From the NCBI RefSeq assembly GCF_019127135.1, contig NZ_JAHOEA010000016.1, positions 1 through 64,000 on the forward strand: DNA of 64,000 nucleotides, read 5' to 3'. Position 1 is the stretch's first letter, and every line of letters begins with the position of its first letter. The position numbers were made by a program, and so were the translations under genes. This DNA is from Segatella copri. GTDB taxonomy: Bacteria > Bacteroidota > Bacteroidia > Bacteroidales > Bacteroidaceae. Under the pieces are notes generated by a model, which was given only the letters and a program-made list of their open reading frames with translations, ran no database searches and was not told the DNA's origin. Of the stretch, positions 20,314-30,749 are shown one piece after another.

Positions 20314-20321
20314 TACTTTTG
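20314..20321 (+). promoter_or_regulatory. Promoter -7 element of the arabinan regulator gene
   Basis: TACTTTTG, with TTTG at 20293-20296 upstream (17-bp gap, a little short). The start codon is 22 bp downstream, giving a short leader. Confidence 0.65.
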
Positions 20322-20343
20322 CACGCATAACCTATATAGATAA

Positions 20344-23334
20344 ATGATTAGATACATTCTTTCTATAATAAGCATTCTTTTCATAACCTTGAGCAGTTGG
20401 GCGCAAGGTGGGCTGCCTAGTCGCTATAATGTAAGCTATCTCAATATGGCTGCAGGTATGCCGAATAACTTTGCTGATGATATCTTTCAGGATTCCTACG
20501 GCTTCGTATGGATCAGTACACATGGTGGTGGATTGGTACGCTACGATGGTTTCAATTTCATGAACTTCGGTTTGGGGTCTGTAGGAATCAGTCTGCGAAG
20601 CAACAGTTGCCGTAATGTCTGCGAAGATCCGTTCAAGCGCCTTTGGGTGGCTTTCGAAGAAGGTCCGCAGGTGCTCGACCTCAATACCATGCAGCCTGTT
20701 GTTCCACCTTGTGAGAACAGTCAGGTAGAGGCACAACTCAACAAAGTATTCAAGAACCTTTGCACCCGAATATATTGTGATGCAAAGGGCAATATATGGA
20801 TGCTGTCTTTCAACCAGCTTACCCGTTTCGGCTTTAACGAAAAGGGCGAGGTGAGCAGCGTCTTGTCCACATCCTATCCTTATAATGCTCCCGACCTCGG
20901 AATCTGTGATGTCTATCGCAGAGGAACAGTTGTATTATGCAACAATGGAGTGGTGAGCGAGTTCTCAGTGAAGAACAATCAGCTTGTGGCAAAGAACATC
21001 TCATCCCTCTTCCCTCCGCTCGAAGGTAGGTATGCCGGTGCCATCATCTCATATCATGGCAAGATATGGATGGGTACGAATCGCGGATTGTTTAATAGTG
21101 GCAAGCAGGAATTCCATAGCTCTGCTACCGACCATTCGCTCCAGCACGAAGTAGTGACGAGCCTTGCCGTTTCTCCAGATGACAAACTTTTGGTAGGAAC
21201 GCTCTGTGGCGTAGATATCTTCAATGATAAGACCGGAGAGATAGAACATTGGAATACTGCTACGGCTGTGAATCCGCTGAGCAGCAACTTTATCAACAGT
21301 CTTTTCTCAAAGAACGGACAGATATGGGTAGGCTCTGAGACGGGTGGTGTTATCAAACTGGCTCCACGTCAGCTGGATTTGGAATTCTACCGTCACGACC
21401 CCGCCACCCCGGGCAGTATCTCTCCTAATGCTGTCAATGCCATGTATGCGGCAGCCGACGGAACCCTGTGGGTAGGAACAGTAGAGGGAGGTCTCAATGC
21501 TTTGGCTCCAGGCAGCAGGAACTTTATTCATTATACGGTGGCAAATTCCGGTTTGCCGCATAATACCGTCTCGGTTCTTGCAGCCGATAACCGCAATCAG
21601 CTCTGGATTGGTACCTGGGGAAGGGGCTTTGCTGTGATGAATCTCAGTCAGCCGGGCAAGATTATTCCTCTGGTGATAGATGCAAAGCATCAGCATTTAC
21701 TCAACTTTGCCGGTGCCTTGGCTTACGATCCTATCAATGATGGTATGTGGCTCGGAACCAATGACGGTCTCTTCTTCTATGATATGAAGCGCCGCCAACT
21801 CATTGAACCTTTCAGGGGATGCCAGAATGTGCGCGGCTGCATTGGTTCTCTGATAACCCGAAAGGGCAAACTCCTGATGGGTTGTGTGCGGGGAATGGTA
21901 GAGGTCGACCTCAAGTCGCGTGCTCATGGCAAGGGCGATTTCGCTGTGACGTATCATCAGTATAAACTCGACAATCCGAAGAGTGGAGTCTTCGATAAGA
22001 TATTGTCTTTCTGTCAGGCTAAGGATGGAAAGATATGGATGGGCAGTAACGGCTACGGTCTGTATTGCTATACCAGCGATAAAAACGGAAAGACTCAAGT
22101 GAAGTCGTATACCACCAATAACGGACTTGCCAACAATATCGTGAAGGGTATTGTAGAGGATAATCAGGGTATGTTGTGGATAGCTACCGATAACGGACTC
22201 TCTATCTTCAATCCGAAGACCGAGGCATTCTGCAGTTTCTCCCGTGAAGATGGTCTGATCAGTTCGCAGTTCTATTTCAATGGTGCCATCCGCAATGCCA
22301 AGGACGAAATATTCCTGGGCACCGATGTGGGTATGATGGCTGTAAAGGGCATAAACCGTTCTGTGCATCAGACGGGTAAGTTGTGCTTTACCGAACTTCT
22401 GGTAGATAACCAGCCTGTCTTTGCCGGCAGCGATTATCTGGAAGAAGACATTTCTATTGCCAGAAAGTTGCGTATCCATGAGAGTGATAAGTCGTTCACC
22501 CTCTTTTTCTCAGCGCTCAATTATGGCTGCGAGACACAGGGTGTGTACCTTTATCGCATGAAGGGATACGAGAATGAGTGGGTTCAACTCAAGGCTGGTC
22601 AGCATAGTGTGCGTTATTCCACTCTGCCAGCTGGAGACTATAAGTTTGAGGTGAAATATATCCCATCTATCAATTCCGACAAGGAGCAGGTGATCTCTGT
22701 AGAAGTTCAGATTACTCCTTATTTCTGGAAGAGCTGGTGGTTTGTTACCCTTATTATAATAGGTATCATCGCCTTGCTCCAATATGCTTATGTGCGCCGT
22801 CTCAACAAGATGCGCGAAGAGGAAGTAGAAGCTCTGTATCGTCCTATCGAGGCTGCCATGAAGGAAAGTGATGAACCAGAAAAACTGCAGAGTCGCATCC
22901 AGATGATTCTGCAGAACCAGAAGCGTTATCAGGACAGTCAGAAGAAGAGCATTGAGGTTGACAGGAAGATGGTAGAGGAGAATACGCGTCCATTCATGGA
23001 AGAAGTGATGGATGTGATGGAGAAAAACTACGATAATTCTGAGTTCGGAGTTCAGGAACTGGCAGATGCTTTGGGCATATCCCGCAGTGTGCTGAGCAAG
23101 AATCTCACCAAGGAGACAGGCTTGCCAACAGCCCAGTTTATCCGCAACTACCGTCTCGACATCTCGCGCAAGATGATGGCTGATAAAACTTCCAACCGAA
23201 ATATCACGGAGATAGCCTACCGTGTAGGCTTCAACGATCCGAAGTATTTCACCCGTTGCTTCACCAGGCAGTTTGGCATCTCTCCGACTGCATATAAGGA
23301 TCAGTTGGATTCTCAGGGTTCAGATATGGCATAG
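20344..23334 (+). CDS. Transmembrane propeller/Y_Y_Y/AraC regulator without kinase or receiver
   Basis: A 996-residue protein built like a hybrid two-component sensor but lacking its signalling core. A signal peptide (1-20) is followed by many propeller repeats of the form IW-M/V/I-G-T-x-x-G (about 30-690), a Y_Y_Y domain (about 700-785) and one membrane helix at about 799-818. A charged, helical linker of about 80 residues leads to an AraC-type DNA-binding domain (about 900-990, with VQELADALGISRSVLSKNL). I find no H-box, no ATPase N/G boxes and no receiver aspartate. Sensing and DNA binding would therefore share one membrane-spanning chain. Substrate is inferred as arabinan from the genes directly downstream. 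It ends before a terminator, 371 bp ahead of susC. Confidence 0.88.
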   Translation: MIRYILSIISILFITLSSWAQGGLPSRYNVSYLNMAAGMPNNFADDIFQDSYGFVWISTHGGGLVRYDGFNFMNFGLGSVGISLRSNSCRNVCEDPFKRLWVAFEEGPQVLDLNTMQPVVPPCENSQVEAQLNKVFKNLCTRIYCDAKGNIWMLSFNQLTRFGFNEKGEVSSVLSTSYPYNAPDLGICDVYRRGTVVLCNNGVVSEFSVKNNQLVAKNISSLFPPLEGRYAGAIISYHGKIWMGTNRGLFNSGKQEFHSSATDHSLQHEVVTSLAVSPDDKLLVGTLCGVDIFNDKTGEIEHWNTATAVNPLSSNFINSLFSKNGQIWVGSETGGVIKLAPRQLDLEFYRHDPATPGSISPNAVNAMYAAADGTLWVGTVEGGLNALAPGSRNFIHYTVANSGLPHNTVSVLAADNRNQLWIGTWGRGFAVMNLSQPGKIIPLVIDAKHQHLLNFAGALAYDPINDGMWLGTNDGLFFYDMKRRQLIEPFRGCQNVRGCIGSLITRKGKLLMGCVRGMVEVDLKSRAHGKGDFAVTYHQYKLDNPKSGVFDKILSFCQAKDGKIWMGSNGYGLYCYTSDKNGKTQVKSYTTNNGLANNIVKGIVEDNQGMLWIATDNGLSIFNPKTEAFCSFSREDGLISSQFYFNGAIRNAKDEIFLGTDVGMMAVKGINRSVHQTGKLCFTELLVDNQPVFAGSDYLEEDISIARKLRIHESDKSFTLFFSALNYGCETQGVYLYRMKGYENEWVQLKAGQHSVRYSTLPAGDYKFEVKYIPSINSDKEQVISVEVQITPYFWKSWWFVTLIIIGIIALLQYAYVRRLNKMREEEVEALYRPIEAAMKESDEPEKLQSRIQMILQNQKRYQDSQKKSIEVDRKMVEENTRPFMEEVMDVMEKNYDNSEFGVQELADALGISRSVLSKNLTKETGLPTAQFIRNYRLDISRKMMADKTSNRNITEIAYRVGFNDPKYFTRCFTRQFGISPTAYKDQLDSQGSDMA

Positions 23335-23406
23335 TTCTCCTTGGATTCTTCGGAGAAATAATGTTCCAGGATGTGATAATTTGTTAAGTAAACAAAATAA
23401 AACCAT

Positions 23407-23436
23407 GGGGTTGCTTGATATAAGTCAAGTAACCCC
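23407..23436 (+). terminator. Terminator of the regulator gene
   Basis: Stem between 23407-23418 and 23425-23436 with one G-T pair, followed by CTTGTTTTG. Confidence 0.7.
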
Positions 23437-23490
23437 CTTGTTTTGTATGTGTGGGTACACAACTGGTGGATAAGCACGTAATATCCTTAA

Positions 23491-23568
23491 AAATCCACTG
23501 TTTATACGTTTTGTCCACCTATAAAACCCATTTGTCCACCCAATATAATCCGATAAATTGTACTTTTG
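23491..23568 (+). promoter_or_regulatory. Arabinan susC promoter with repeated TCCAC boxes
   Basis: TTTGTCCACC occurs at 23510-23519 and again at 23531-23540 (21-bp period), and a related AAATCCACTG lies at 23491-23500. The -7 element TACTTTTG is at 23561-23568, 20 bp after the last box. Direct repeats two helical turns apart next to a promoter are typical of AraC-family activator sites. The rest of the 371-bp gap holds only the terminator. Confidence 0.8.
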
Positions 23569-23705
23569 CCACTGAAAAATGATGGTTGATGTATAGTTTG
23601 GCCAGCATTAATCATTTCATCCGCAACCTAAAAAGAGAACGGACGAAGCAATAACAAACTGTAAAAATTGAATAAACAAAGTATAAACCTAAAAATTGAT
23701 AAGCA

Positions 23706-26700
23706 ATGAGGAAACAATTATTCTCTATGATGCTATGCCTAGGTGCTGTTGGTGGTGCTTCTTTTGTCACCCCAATGTCCGCAATGGCTGCAGTTGCACA
23801 AGATCAGGTGATCACGGTCAAGGGACATGTTGTAGATGATCAGGGTGAACCTCTGATTGGTGCAACAGTTAAGACTAAAGATGCCAAGACTGGTGCAGTT
23901 ACCGACTTAGATGGTAATTTCGAAATTCGAGTAAAGGCTAATGCGACTCTTTTCGTGAGCTATCTTGGCTACAAGGAGCGTGAGATTGCAGTGCGCGGTC
24001 GTGCCATTATCGAATCTATCCAACTCTCTGCCGACAATCAGGTGCTCGATCAGGTTGTAGTAGTGGGTTATGGTACACAGAAAAAGGCAGACCTTACCGG
24101 TTCTGTATCTATCGTAAATGCTGAGGAGATGAAGAAGGTGTCAAACTCTAACATCTCTACTATGCTTGAAGGTAAGGTTGCCGGTGTGCAGATTACATCT
24201 GATGGTCAGCCTGGTGCAGATCCTAGTGTGAGAATTCGTGGTATCGGTTCTTTCGGTAGCACAGCTCCTCTTTATGTCATCGATGGTGTGCCAATGGGTA
24301 CCACTATCCGTGACTTCTCTCCTAATGATATCGAGACCATTCAGATTCTGAAGGATGCTTCTGCGGGTGCCATCTATGGTTCTCGTGCTGCGAATGGTGT
24401 CGTTATTATCACTACCAAGAATGGTAAGAAAGATCAGCCTCTGAAGGTGAACTACTCTGGTTACTTCGGTGTTGACCAGATTCCTAGTGATGTATATGAT
24501 GTGATGAATGCCGACCAGTATAGCAACTATCTCGGTCAGGCTTGCGCCAACTCTAATACAACTCTCGCAGGTGGTTATAAACTTGGTGAGGATGGCAAAT
24601 ATCATTTCCAGGATGCAACCAATACAGACTGGTTTGACGAGGTATTCAAGACTGGTACCCGACAGAACCATAACGTAGCCCTCAGCGGTGGTAGTGCCAA
24701 CAGTACTTATAATGTATCTCTCGATTACTTCAACCAGAAGGGTACCTTGGAAGGTGCAGGTCCTAACTACGAGCGTTACACAGCCCGCGTCAACAACACT
24801 ATGGACACCAAATTCGTGAAGTTCCGTACTAGCTTGGTATATTCTCATTCAGACCAGGACAATATGGGTCTTTCTAATGCCGGCGAGTATGTTCAGGGAC
24901 TTTATGGATCTGTAACCAACGTGCTCCGTGGTACACTCTTGATGCAGCCAACCATCAAGGCTTATGATAAATCAACATGGGTTCTCGATGACAAGGTAGG
25001 TGCAGCTAATGGTTATCGCTACGATGCCTATGGCTATGGTGTTTACTATGATGGCATCCACGGTGATATCTCTGCATCCAACCCATTATTGGTGAATAAC
25101 CTCTTGCAGCGCAACACTTTGGTAGACCGCTTCGTAGGTACGGCTTCTGCTGATGTAGACCTCTTTAAGATGGTAGGCATTAAGAGCAAGAACCATGGCC
25201 TTCATTATAATGTGAACCTCTCTTATAGCAAGACCGAGGCTAAGGACAAGACTTGGATTCCTTCCTGGATTCAGAGCAACCGTGTATACCTCGCCAAGGA
25301 GAACGAGCGCCTTACCAAGGGTTCACGCAACTACAGCGATGCCTTGGTTGAGAATACCATTACATACGATGGTAAGATTGGCAAGCACAACATCAACCTG
25401 CTCGCTGGTATGACCTATGAGGAGGAAAATACTAATGTCCTGACTGGTTGGGGTATCAACTTCACAGAACCTTACTTCCTCCAGCTTCAGAATGCCAAGA
25501 ACACCTACTCTGAGTCATTTGAGTACAAGCATGCCTTGGCATCATACGTAGGACGTTTGAACTATAACTATGATGAGAAGTACTTGCTTTCTGCTGTAGT
25601 ACGTCGAGATGGTAGTTCACGTTTGACCAAGAATATCCGTTGGGCAACCTTCCCTTCTATATCTGTAGGTTGGCGTTTCGATAAGGAAAAGTTCTTCCCT
25701 ATCAGTCATGACATCGTCAATATGTTCAAGGTGCGTGCCAGCTACGGTGAACTCGGTAATGAGAACATCGGTGAGTACCAGTATATGGCAACAATGAACC
25801 GTAACAACATGACCTATAGCTTTGGTAATGACAAGGTGACAGGTTCTAAGATTGCAACATACGTAAATGAGAACATCGCTTGGGAGAAGAAGAAGACTAC
25901 CAACATAGGTATCGACTTGGCTATGTTCAACAATCGTTTAGAGTTCACAGCTGAATGGTATAAGAATAAGTCAGAAGATTTGCTTTATGGTGTACCAGTA
26001 CCAGCTCAGACTGGTGTTGCTAACACTAGTGTAACTATGAACGCTGCCTCTATGGAGAACAGTGGTTTCGAGTTCTCTGCTACTTATCGCAACCATGATC
26101 ACGCCTTCAAGTATGATATCAGTGCCAACTTGAGTACCTTGAAGAACAAGGTAACTTCTCTCGGTTTCGGTACAGAGTCTTACATCACAGGTGCTTACGC
26201 TACATACGTAGGTCAGGAGGTTGGTCAGTTCTATGGTTGGGTATACGAGGGCATCGCTCGTACACAGGATCAACTTGATAACCATGCAACACAGCAGGGT
26301 GCCAACGTAGGAGACTGTCTATACAAAGATGTTTCTGGTCCTGATGGTGTGCCTGATGGCGTAATCGATACTTACGACCAGACCGTTTTGGGAAGTGGCC
26401 TGCCAAAGGTTAACTTCGGTTTGAGCGCTCGCATGGAGTATAAGAACTTCGACTTGAATATCTCTACATACGGTGTATTCAACTACCATGTATCAGATGA
26501 TATCTATAATAGTTTAAATTCTTGCTATGGTCCTGGTAACAAGGATGTTGCTATGGGTGACGCCAACCGCTTTGCCGATGACGGTACCTATATCTCTAGC
26601 GTACCACGCACCTATTATACCAATAATGCGACATTGGCATGGAACGATCTCTTCAGTTCTCGCAAGATTCAGAATGCAGCTTACTGGAAGATAGCTAACG

Positions 26701-26909
26701 TAGAGTTGGGCTACAACTTCCCAGACAAGTGGTTTGGCGGCTACGTGAGCGGTGTGCGTCTCTATGTTTCTGCACAGAACCTCTACACCTTCACAGGCTA
26801 CAAGGGATATAACGTTGACTACGCTGGTGGTACCTTCACTCCAGGTTACAACTTCTGTTCATTCCCAACTCCACGCACATTCATGTGTGGTCTCCACTTT
26901 ACATTCTAA
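23706..26909 (+). CDS. SusC-like TonB-dependent importer of the arabinan locus
   Basis: A 1067-residue outer-membrane receptor. A signal peptide ends near MAAVAQ (about 30). Then come a carboxypeptidase-regulatory-like domain (about 38-100, VKGHVVDDQGEPLIGATV), the TonB-box region LDQVVVVGYG (about 117), the plug with VRIRGIGSFG, and the barrel ending RTFMCGLHFTF. With the next gene it forms a SusCD import complex. The GH43 and GH51 enzymes nearby indicate arabino-oligosaccharides as cargo; this is inference. Spacing to susD is 51 bp. Confidence 0.93.
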   Translation: MRKQLFSMMLCLGAVGGASFVTPMSAMAAVAQDQVITVKGHVVDDQGEPLIGATVKTKDAKTGAVTDLDGNFEIRVKANATLFVSYLGYKEREIAVRGRAIIESIQLSADNQVLDQVVVVGYGTQKKADLTGSVSIVNAEEMKKVSNSNISTMLEGKVAGVQITSDGQPGADPSVRIRGIGSFGSTAPLYVIDGVPMGTTIRDFSPNDIETIQILKDASAGAIYGSRAANGVVIITTKNGKKDQPLKVNYSGYFGVDQIPSDVYDVMNADQYSNYLGQACANSNTTLAGGYKLGEDGKYHFQDATNTDWFDEVFKTGTRQNHNVALSGGSANSTYNVSLDYFNQKGTLEGAGPNYERYTARVNNTMDTKFVKFRTSLVYSHSDQDNMGLSNAGEYVQGLYGSVTNVLRGTLLMQPTIKAYDKSTWVLDDKVGAANGYRYDAYGYGVYYDGIHGDISASNPLLVNNLLQRNTLVDRFVGTASADVDLFKMVGIKSKNHGLHYNVNLSYSKTEAKDKTWIPSWIQSNRVYLAKENERLTKGSRNYSDALVENTITYDGKIGKHNINLLAGMTYEEENTNVLTGWGINFTEPYFLQLQNAKNTYSESFEYKHALASYVGRLNYNYDEKYLLSAVVRRDGSSRLTKNIRWATFPSISVGWRFDKEKFFPISHDIVNMFKVRASYGELGNENIGEYQYMATMNRNNMTYSFGNDKVTGSKIATYVNENIAWEKKKTTNIGIDLAMFNNRLEFTAEWYKNKSEDLLYGVPVPAQTGVANTSVTMNAASMENSGFEFSATYRNHDHAFKYDISANLSTLKNKVTSLGFGTESYITGAYATYVGQEVGQFYGWVYEGIARTQDQLDNHATQQGANVGDCLYKDVSGPDGVPDGVIDTYDQTVLGSGLPKVNFGLSARMEYKNFDLNISTYGVFNYHVSDDIYNSLNSCYGPGNKDVAMGDANRFADDGTYISSVPRTYYTNNATLAWNDLFSSRKIQNAAYWKIANVELGYNFPDKWFGGYVSGVRLYVSAQNLYTFTGYKGYNVDYAGGTFTPGYNFCSFPTPRTFMCGLHFTF

Positions 26910-26960
26910 TAGGGAGAACAAGGATTATAAGAATCATTATTATTTAAAAGAACATTTGAT

Positions 26961-28721
26961 ATGAAACTAAATAAATTATCATTAGCTATGATCCTCGGTC
27001 TTGGTGCGTTGACGATGGCATCGTGCGAAGGCAAGTTGGACTTAACAAATCCTAACCAGCAGACCACTGGTACTTTCGGTTTTAATGCCGATGACTTGGA
27101 AGAGTGTGTCATTGCTGCTTATCACGACATCCGTATGGAGGGCTCTATGGCTCGTGTAGGTTATACGCTTGATGCTGTGCGAGGTGACGAAGTGTGGAAC
27201 ACATCCCAGGTATGGTATCTTCCATTTGATGATATGGATGATCCTGCAACCGATGAAATCTCCATGTGGCCATGGCGTGAATCATACTATACCATCAATG
27301 TATGCAACTTTATCCTCTCTCGTACAACAGGCGAAGACTCTCAGCTCAGCGAGAGCATGAAGCGCATTAAGGGACAGGCTCTCTTCCTCCGTGCCTTCTC
27401 ATATTATAACTTGGTAGGTTACTACAAGGAAGTGCCATTGATTACCGACTATTCTACCTATTCTTCATTGGATGGTCTCTATGGTGCCAACAACACCTTT
27501 GATGAGGTGCTCGATCAGGTTGAGACTGACTTGAAGGAGGCTATGGAGTTGCTCCCTAACCGCCAAGCTGGTGGTGAATGGGCAAAGGGACGTGCTACTT
27601 GTGGTGCGGCTGCAGGTTACTATGCACGTACTTTGATGCTTCGACATAAGTATAGTGAGGCCTTGACTGTGTTAAGGGATATCATTGGCGGTCAGAAGTA
27701 TGGTCAATATAAGTTGATGACCAACTATGGTGACAACTTCCGTGAGGGCTCACAGTATGAGAACAATGACGAGAGCCTCTTCGAGGTTCAGTTCTTGGAC
27801 TATGGCTCTCAGGGCGTTGACGATGAGTGGACTCCTGTCAATGTAAGTCCTAATGCTTCTCAAGGTCATGCTGTTGAGTCTAACTACTGTCCAGGAAGAT
27901 TTGGTGGATGGGCAGACCTCTCTGCTTCACCATGGTTATACAACCTCTTCAAACAAGAGCGTACTACAGCTGGTAAATTGGATCCACGTCTCTATTGGAC
28001 TATCGGTACATACGAGGCAGACTGGGAAGGTTTCGAGAATGGTAACGTAGCTTATACTACTAAGATGACGGCTACTGATACAATTCCAACAAATAATGAT
28101 AGGGGTGGTCTGCCTATCGCTAAGTGGACCAACTTCCGTACAAACCTTTATGATAAGGTAACTACTGGTCTAAAGTGTGGTATCAACCTCCGTATGATGC
28201 GTTATTCAGATGTGTTGCTTCGTGCAGCAGAGTGTGAGAACGAGGTAAACGGTCCAACACAGCAGGCTATCGACTGGATAAATAAGGTGCGTGAGCGTGC
28301 TAACTTAAAGGATTTGCAGCTCTCTGACTTCACTACAAAGGATAAGCTCTTCGAGCAGATTGCCAATGTAGAGCGTCCAAAAGAGTTTGGTTGTGAGTCT
28401 GGACGTGGTCTTGACTTGATTCGTTGGGGATTCTTCTATAACAACGACCGTATGGCTCAGTTGAAGGACCACGCAACCTTCCGCATCTCTCCATACAAGA
28501 TTAAAGAGCCTGTTAGCTACTCACAGGTCGGTATAGACCCACAGTTGAAATGCTCTTACGATACATACGTCGCAGGTCATGAGTTCTTGCCTATCTATCA
28601 GAATTTGCTTAATGATAACCCTAACTTGAAGGGTAACTCTGCTAACTACAATACAGACAACTCAACCGATTTCTTCGGGAGAGGTTGGACTGTTCATCCT
28701 GTAGTTAACTTGGGCAACTAA
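26961..28721 (+). CDS. SusD-like lipoprotein of the arabinan locus
   Basis: A 586-residue SusD/RagB protein with lipobox MASC (Cys22) followed by EGK. Family features are KGQALFLRAFSYYNLVGYYKEVPLIT (about 136-161), INKVRERANL and a C-terminal RPKEFGCESGRGLDLIRWG block. It should cap the SusC barrel encoded just upstream and bind the incoming oligosaccharide. An intergenic hairpin separates it from the next gene. Confidence 0.93.
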   Translation: MKLNKLSLAMILGLGALTMASCEGKLDLTNPNQQTTGTFGFNADDLEECVIAAYHDIRMEGSMARVGYTLDAVRGDEVWNTSQVWYLPFDDMDDPATDEISMWPWRESYYTINVCNFILSRTTGEDSQLSESMKRIKGQALFLRAFSYYNLVGYYKEVPLITDYSTYSSLDGLYGANNTFDEVLDQVETDLKEAMELLPNRQAGGEWAKGRATCGAAAGYYARTLMLRHKYSEALTVLRDIIGGQKYGQYKLMTNYGDNFREGSQYENNDESLFEVQFLDYGSQGVDDEWTPVNVSPNASQGHAVESNYCPGRFGGWADLSASPWLYNLFKQERTTAGKLDPRLYWTIGTYEADWEGFENGNVAYTTKMTATDTIPTNNDRGGLPIAKWTNFRTNLYDKVTTGLKCGINLRMMRYSDVLLRAAECENEVNGPTQQAIDWINKVRERANLKDLQLSDFTTKDKLFEQIANVERPKEFGCESGRGLDLIRWGFFYNNDRMAQLKDHATFRISPYKIKEPVSYSQVGIDPQLKCSYDTYVAGHEFLPIYQNLLNDNPNLKGNSANYNTDNSTDFFGRGWTVHPVVNLGN

Positions 28722-28730
28722 TAATATCTA

Positions 28731-28766
28731 TTCCTATGGGGTTTCTTAAGGATAGCCCCATAGGAA
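28731..28766 (+). other. Intercistronic hairpin after susD
   Basis: Perfect 11-bp arms (28731-28741 and 28756-28766) around a 14-nt loop. An A-rich stretch follows instead of a T tract, so it looks like an mRNA-stabilising or processing element and not a full terminator. Confidence 0.6.
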
Positions 28767-28806
28767 AACCAAAATAACAATTTATATATTTATAATAGGA
28801 TATAAT

Positions 28807-30618
28807 ATGAAACGTCTAAATAAATTAGCAGCCGTCTTCTGCGTGGCAGCCATGGCATTGACAGCGATGACAGGATGTGAGGGAAGTGACATGTTTAGCG
28901 TCAACTCTCCTGATTGGCTCTCTGAAAAGATTGATTCAATCGAAAAAGCTAACCAATCTACAGAGGAAGTGCTCGTAGGTATGAATGAGGATGTCTATAC
29001 TGTAGGTAATACTGATTTCTCTTCAGGCTTTTGGACTTCATTCTCAAAGTATTATGTGGTTCAAGACAACCAGAAGTGGAATGCCGTGTTCAATCTGAAC
29101 ATCAATCCTTCTGCGACTAACACCTATAAGAACTTCGCCCTCGTCATCACCAATGATGTGGATCGTGGCGGAACAGGTTATACCGAGTATGGTGCTATCC
29201 GTTTTGATAACCAACCAAGCGGTAACTCTGAGTGGGGTGACCATATCGACAGAAGCTGCGTGAAGAGTAATCTCACCTTTGAAACTGATACAGACAAGGG
29301 TGTAGATAAGTTGGGTGGTAAGGTAACATTGACGGTTGATCGTTCCCGTGTAGATACTTTCATGGTGAAGATTACCAATGGTACTGTTACCAAGACCTAC
29401 ATTCAGCCATCTAAGATTGCTAATCTGAATGCAGACGAGAGCAATACCAACATCCGTTGCTTCCTGGTACCTGAGGGCTCTTACATCGATTTCATGCAGA
29501 GCAACGTAGAACCTATCGGCGGTTATACATCTGCCCAGGATAAGGCTCCGGTTTCTATGGTGTTGAACAATGTTCCTGCCGAAGTAGACGAGAATACACC
29601 CCTAGAGAAGGCAATGGAGAATGTATCTGCTACCGTAACCTTCGAGGAAGGTATAACCAAGGTAATTCCTGCCAAGGAACTTTATTTCTCTGCCATCAAC
29701 GATATGAATGTTTCTGGCACCAAGAACCTCATCGTCATCTATAACAAGACATTCAAGGGCGAGAATGCTTCTACTCCTATCGTTGCACAGAAGACATTCG
29801 AAGTTGTGCCAGCTATCAAAGCTCTCCATATAGTAAGTGCGCCTACACGTCTTGACTATACATATTATGAGGCTTCTGGTATAACATTGCCAGAAAATGC
29901 AACTTTGGCTTTAGATGTAAAAGGCTTGGCAGTACAAGCTACATATTTGGATGGCAAGACTCGTGACATTGCTCTTGATAAGTTAACTTTCTCTAACGTA
30001 CCTATGAAGGTTGGTAAGCAAGCTATTACGGTAACTGCAAAAAATGGTGTTAAGACAACTTTCGATGTTAATGTAACGAAGAGTGCTGCTACATTCGTAA
30101 CCCCTAGCCCTGCAGTTTTGGGTGCAGAGGATTGCACTAGTCCATGGTGGAGTGCTCACCTTGATGCAGATGTTCATGTCCCTTCTGGTGAAGCTCGTGC
30201 ATTCTCTCTGACTAATTATGGTGCAGCTGCTAATTGGAACAATTATGATATAGTCCTCCGCAAGGCTGATTTGAGTGAGTATGGTGTGTTCCGTTCTGAC
30301 AACTGGGGATGGGGCAACGCTGTAGGTGGTGATGGTGCTCCTAGTATCTCTCATGCAGGAACTCAGGGTGAATGGGCAACTTGGCTTGCTGGTATGAATG
30401 GTGCCAAAGTACAAGTTTATGTAGCCAATCAAAATGGTAAGGTTAATATTTTGGCAGTGATGGTTGGTACTACAGGACAGGTTTCTACACAGTATTATCT
30501 GGATATTCCTGTAGAGGCTGATGATGTCAATGTTGACTTTACTGTAGATAACAGCTGTTTGAAGTTCGACTCTGCAGCATCTGCTCGCAAGCACTATACT
30601 CGTGCTCACCGCAGATAA
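28807..30618 (+). CDS. Surface glycan-binding lipoprotein of the arabinan locus
   Basis: A 603-residue lipoprotein with lipobox MTGC (Cys24) followed by EGSD. It has no recognisable catalytic motif. The chain appears to be a series of beta domains. The first (about 60-240) carries aromatic-rich strands, and two Ig-like segments follow (about 245-430, each ending in a VTVTAK- or VVPA-type strand). A C-terminal beta-sandwich begins near SPWWSAHLDADVHV (about 455) and contains NWGWGNAVG. Its position between susD and the glycosidases is that of surface glycan-binding proteins, so arabinan capture is the natural role. I do not recognise the exact family. The C terminus KHYTRAHRR is unusually basic. 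Confidence 0.75.
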   Translation: MKRLNKLAAVFCVAAMALTAMTGCEGSDMFSVNSPDWLSEKIDSIEKANQSTEEVLVGMNEDVYTVGNTDFSSGFWTSFSKYYVVQDNQKWNAVFNLNINPSATNTYKNFALVITNDVDRGGTGYTEYGAIRFDNQPSGNSEWGDHIDRSCVKSNLTFETDTDKGVDKLGGKVTLTVDRSRVDTFMVKITNGTVTKTYIQPSKIANLNADESNTNIRCFLVPEGSYIDFMQSNVEPIGGYTSAQDKAPVSMVLNNVPAEVDENTPLEKAMENVSATVTFEEGITKVIPAKELYFSAINDMNVSGTKNLIVIYNKTFKGENASTPIVAQKTFEVVPAIKALHIVSAPTRLDYTYYEASGITLPENATLALDVKGLAVQATYLDGKTRDIALDKLTFSNVPMKVGKQAITVTAKNGVKTTFDVNVTKSAATFVTPSPAVLGAEDCTSPWWSAHLDADVHVPSGEARAFSLTNYGAAANWNNYDIVLRKADLSEYGVFRSDNWGWGNAVGGDGAPSISHAGTQGEWATWLAGMNGAKVQVYVANQNGKVNILAVMVGTTGQVSTQYYLDIPVEADDVNVDFTVDNSCLKFDSAASARKHYTRAHRR

Positions 30619-30650
30619 TCCTCGAAGAGAAATCTTTGGCAAAACTATAA

Positions 30651-30702
30651 TAATAAAGGTAGGTCTTGATGCTAACAGGCTTCCATAGACCTGCCTTTAT
30701 TA
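30651..30702 (+). other. Intercistronic hairpin before the first GH43 gene
   Basis: Arms at 30651-30666 and 30687-30702 form a 16-bp stem with one T-G pair. No T tract follows, as for the hairpin at 28731. Confidence 0.6.
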
Positions 30703-30749
30703 GAAAGAAAATATAAAGGATATAAAAACTAACTAAACATAAGGAAACA

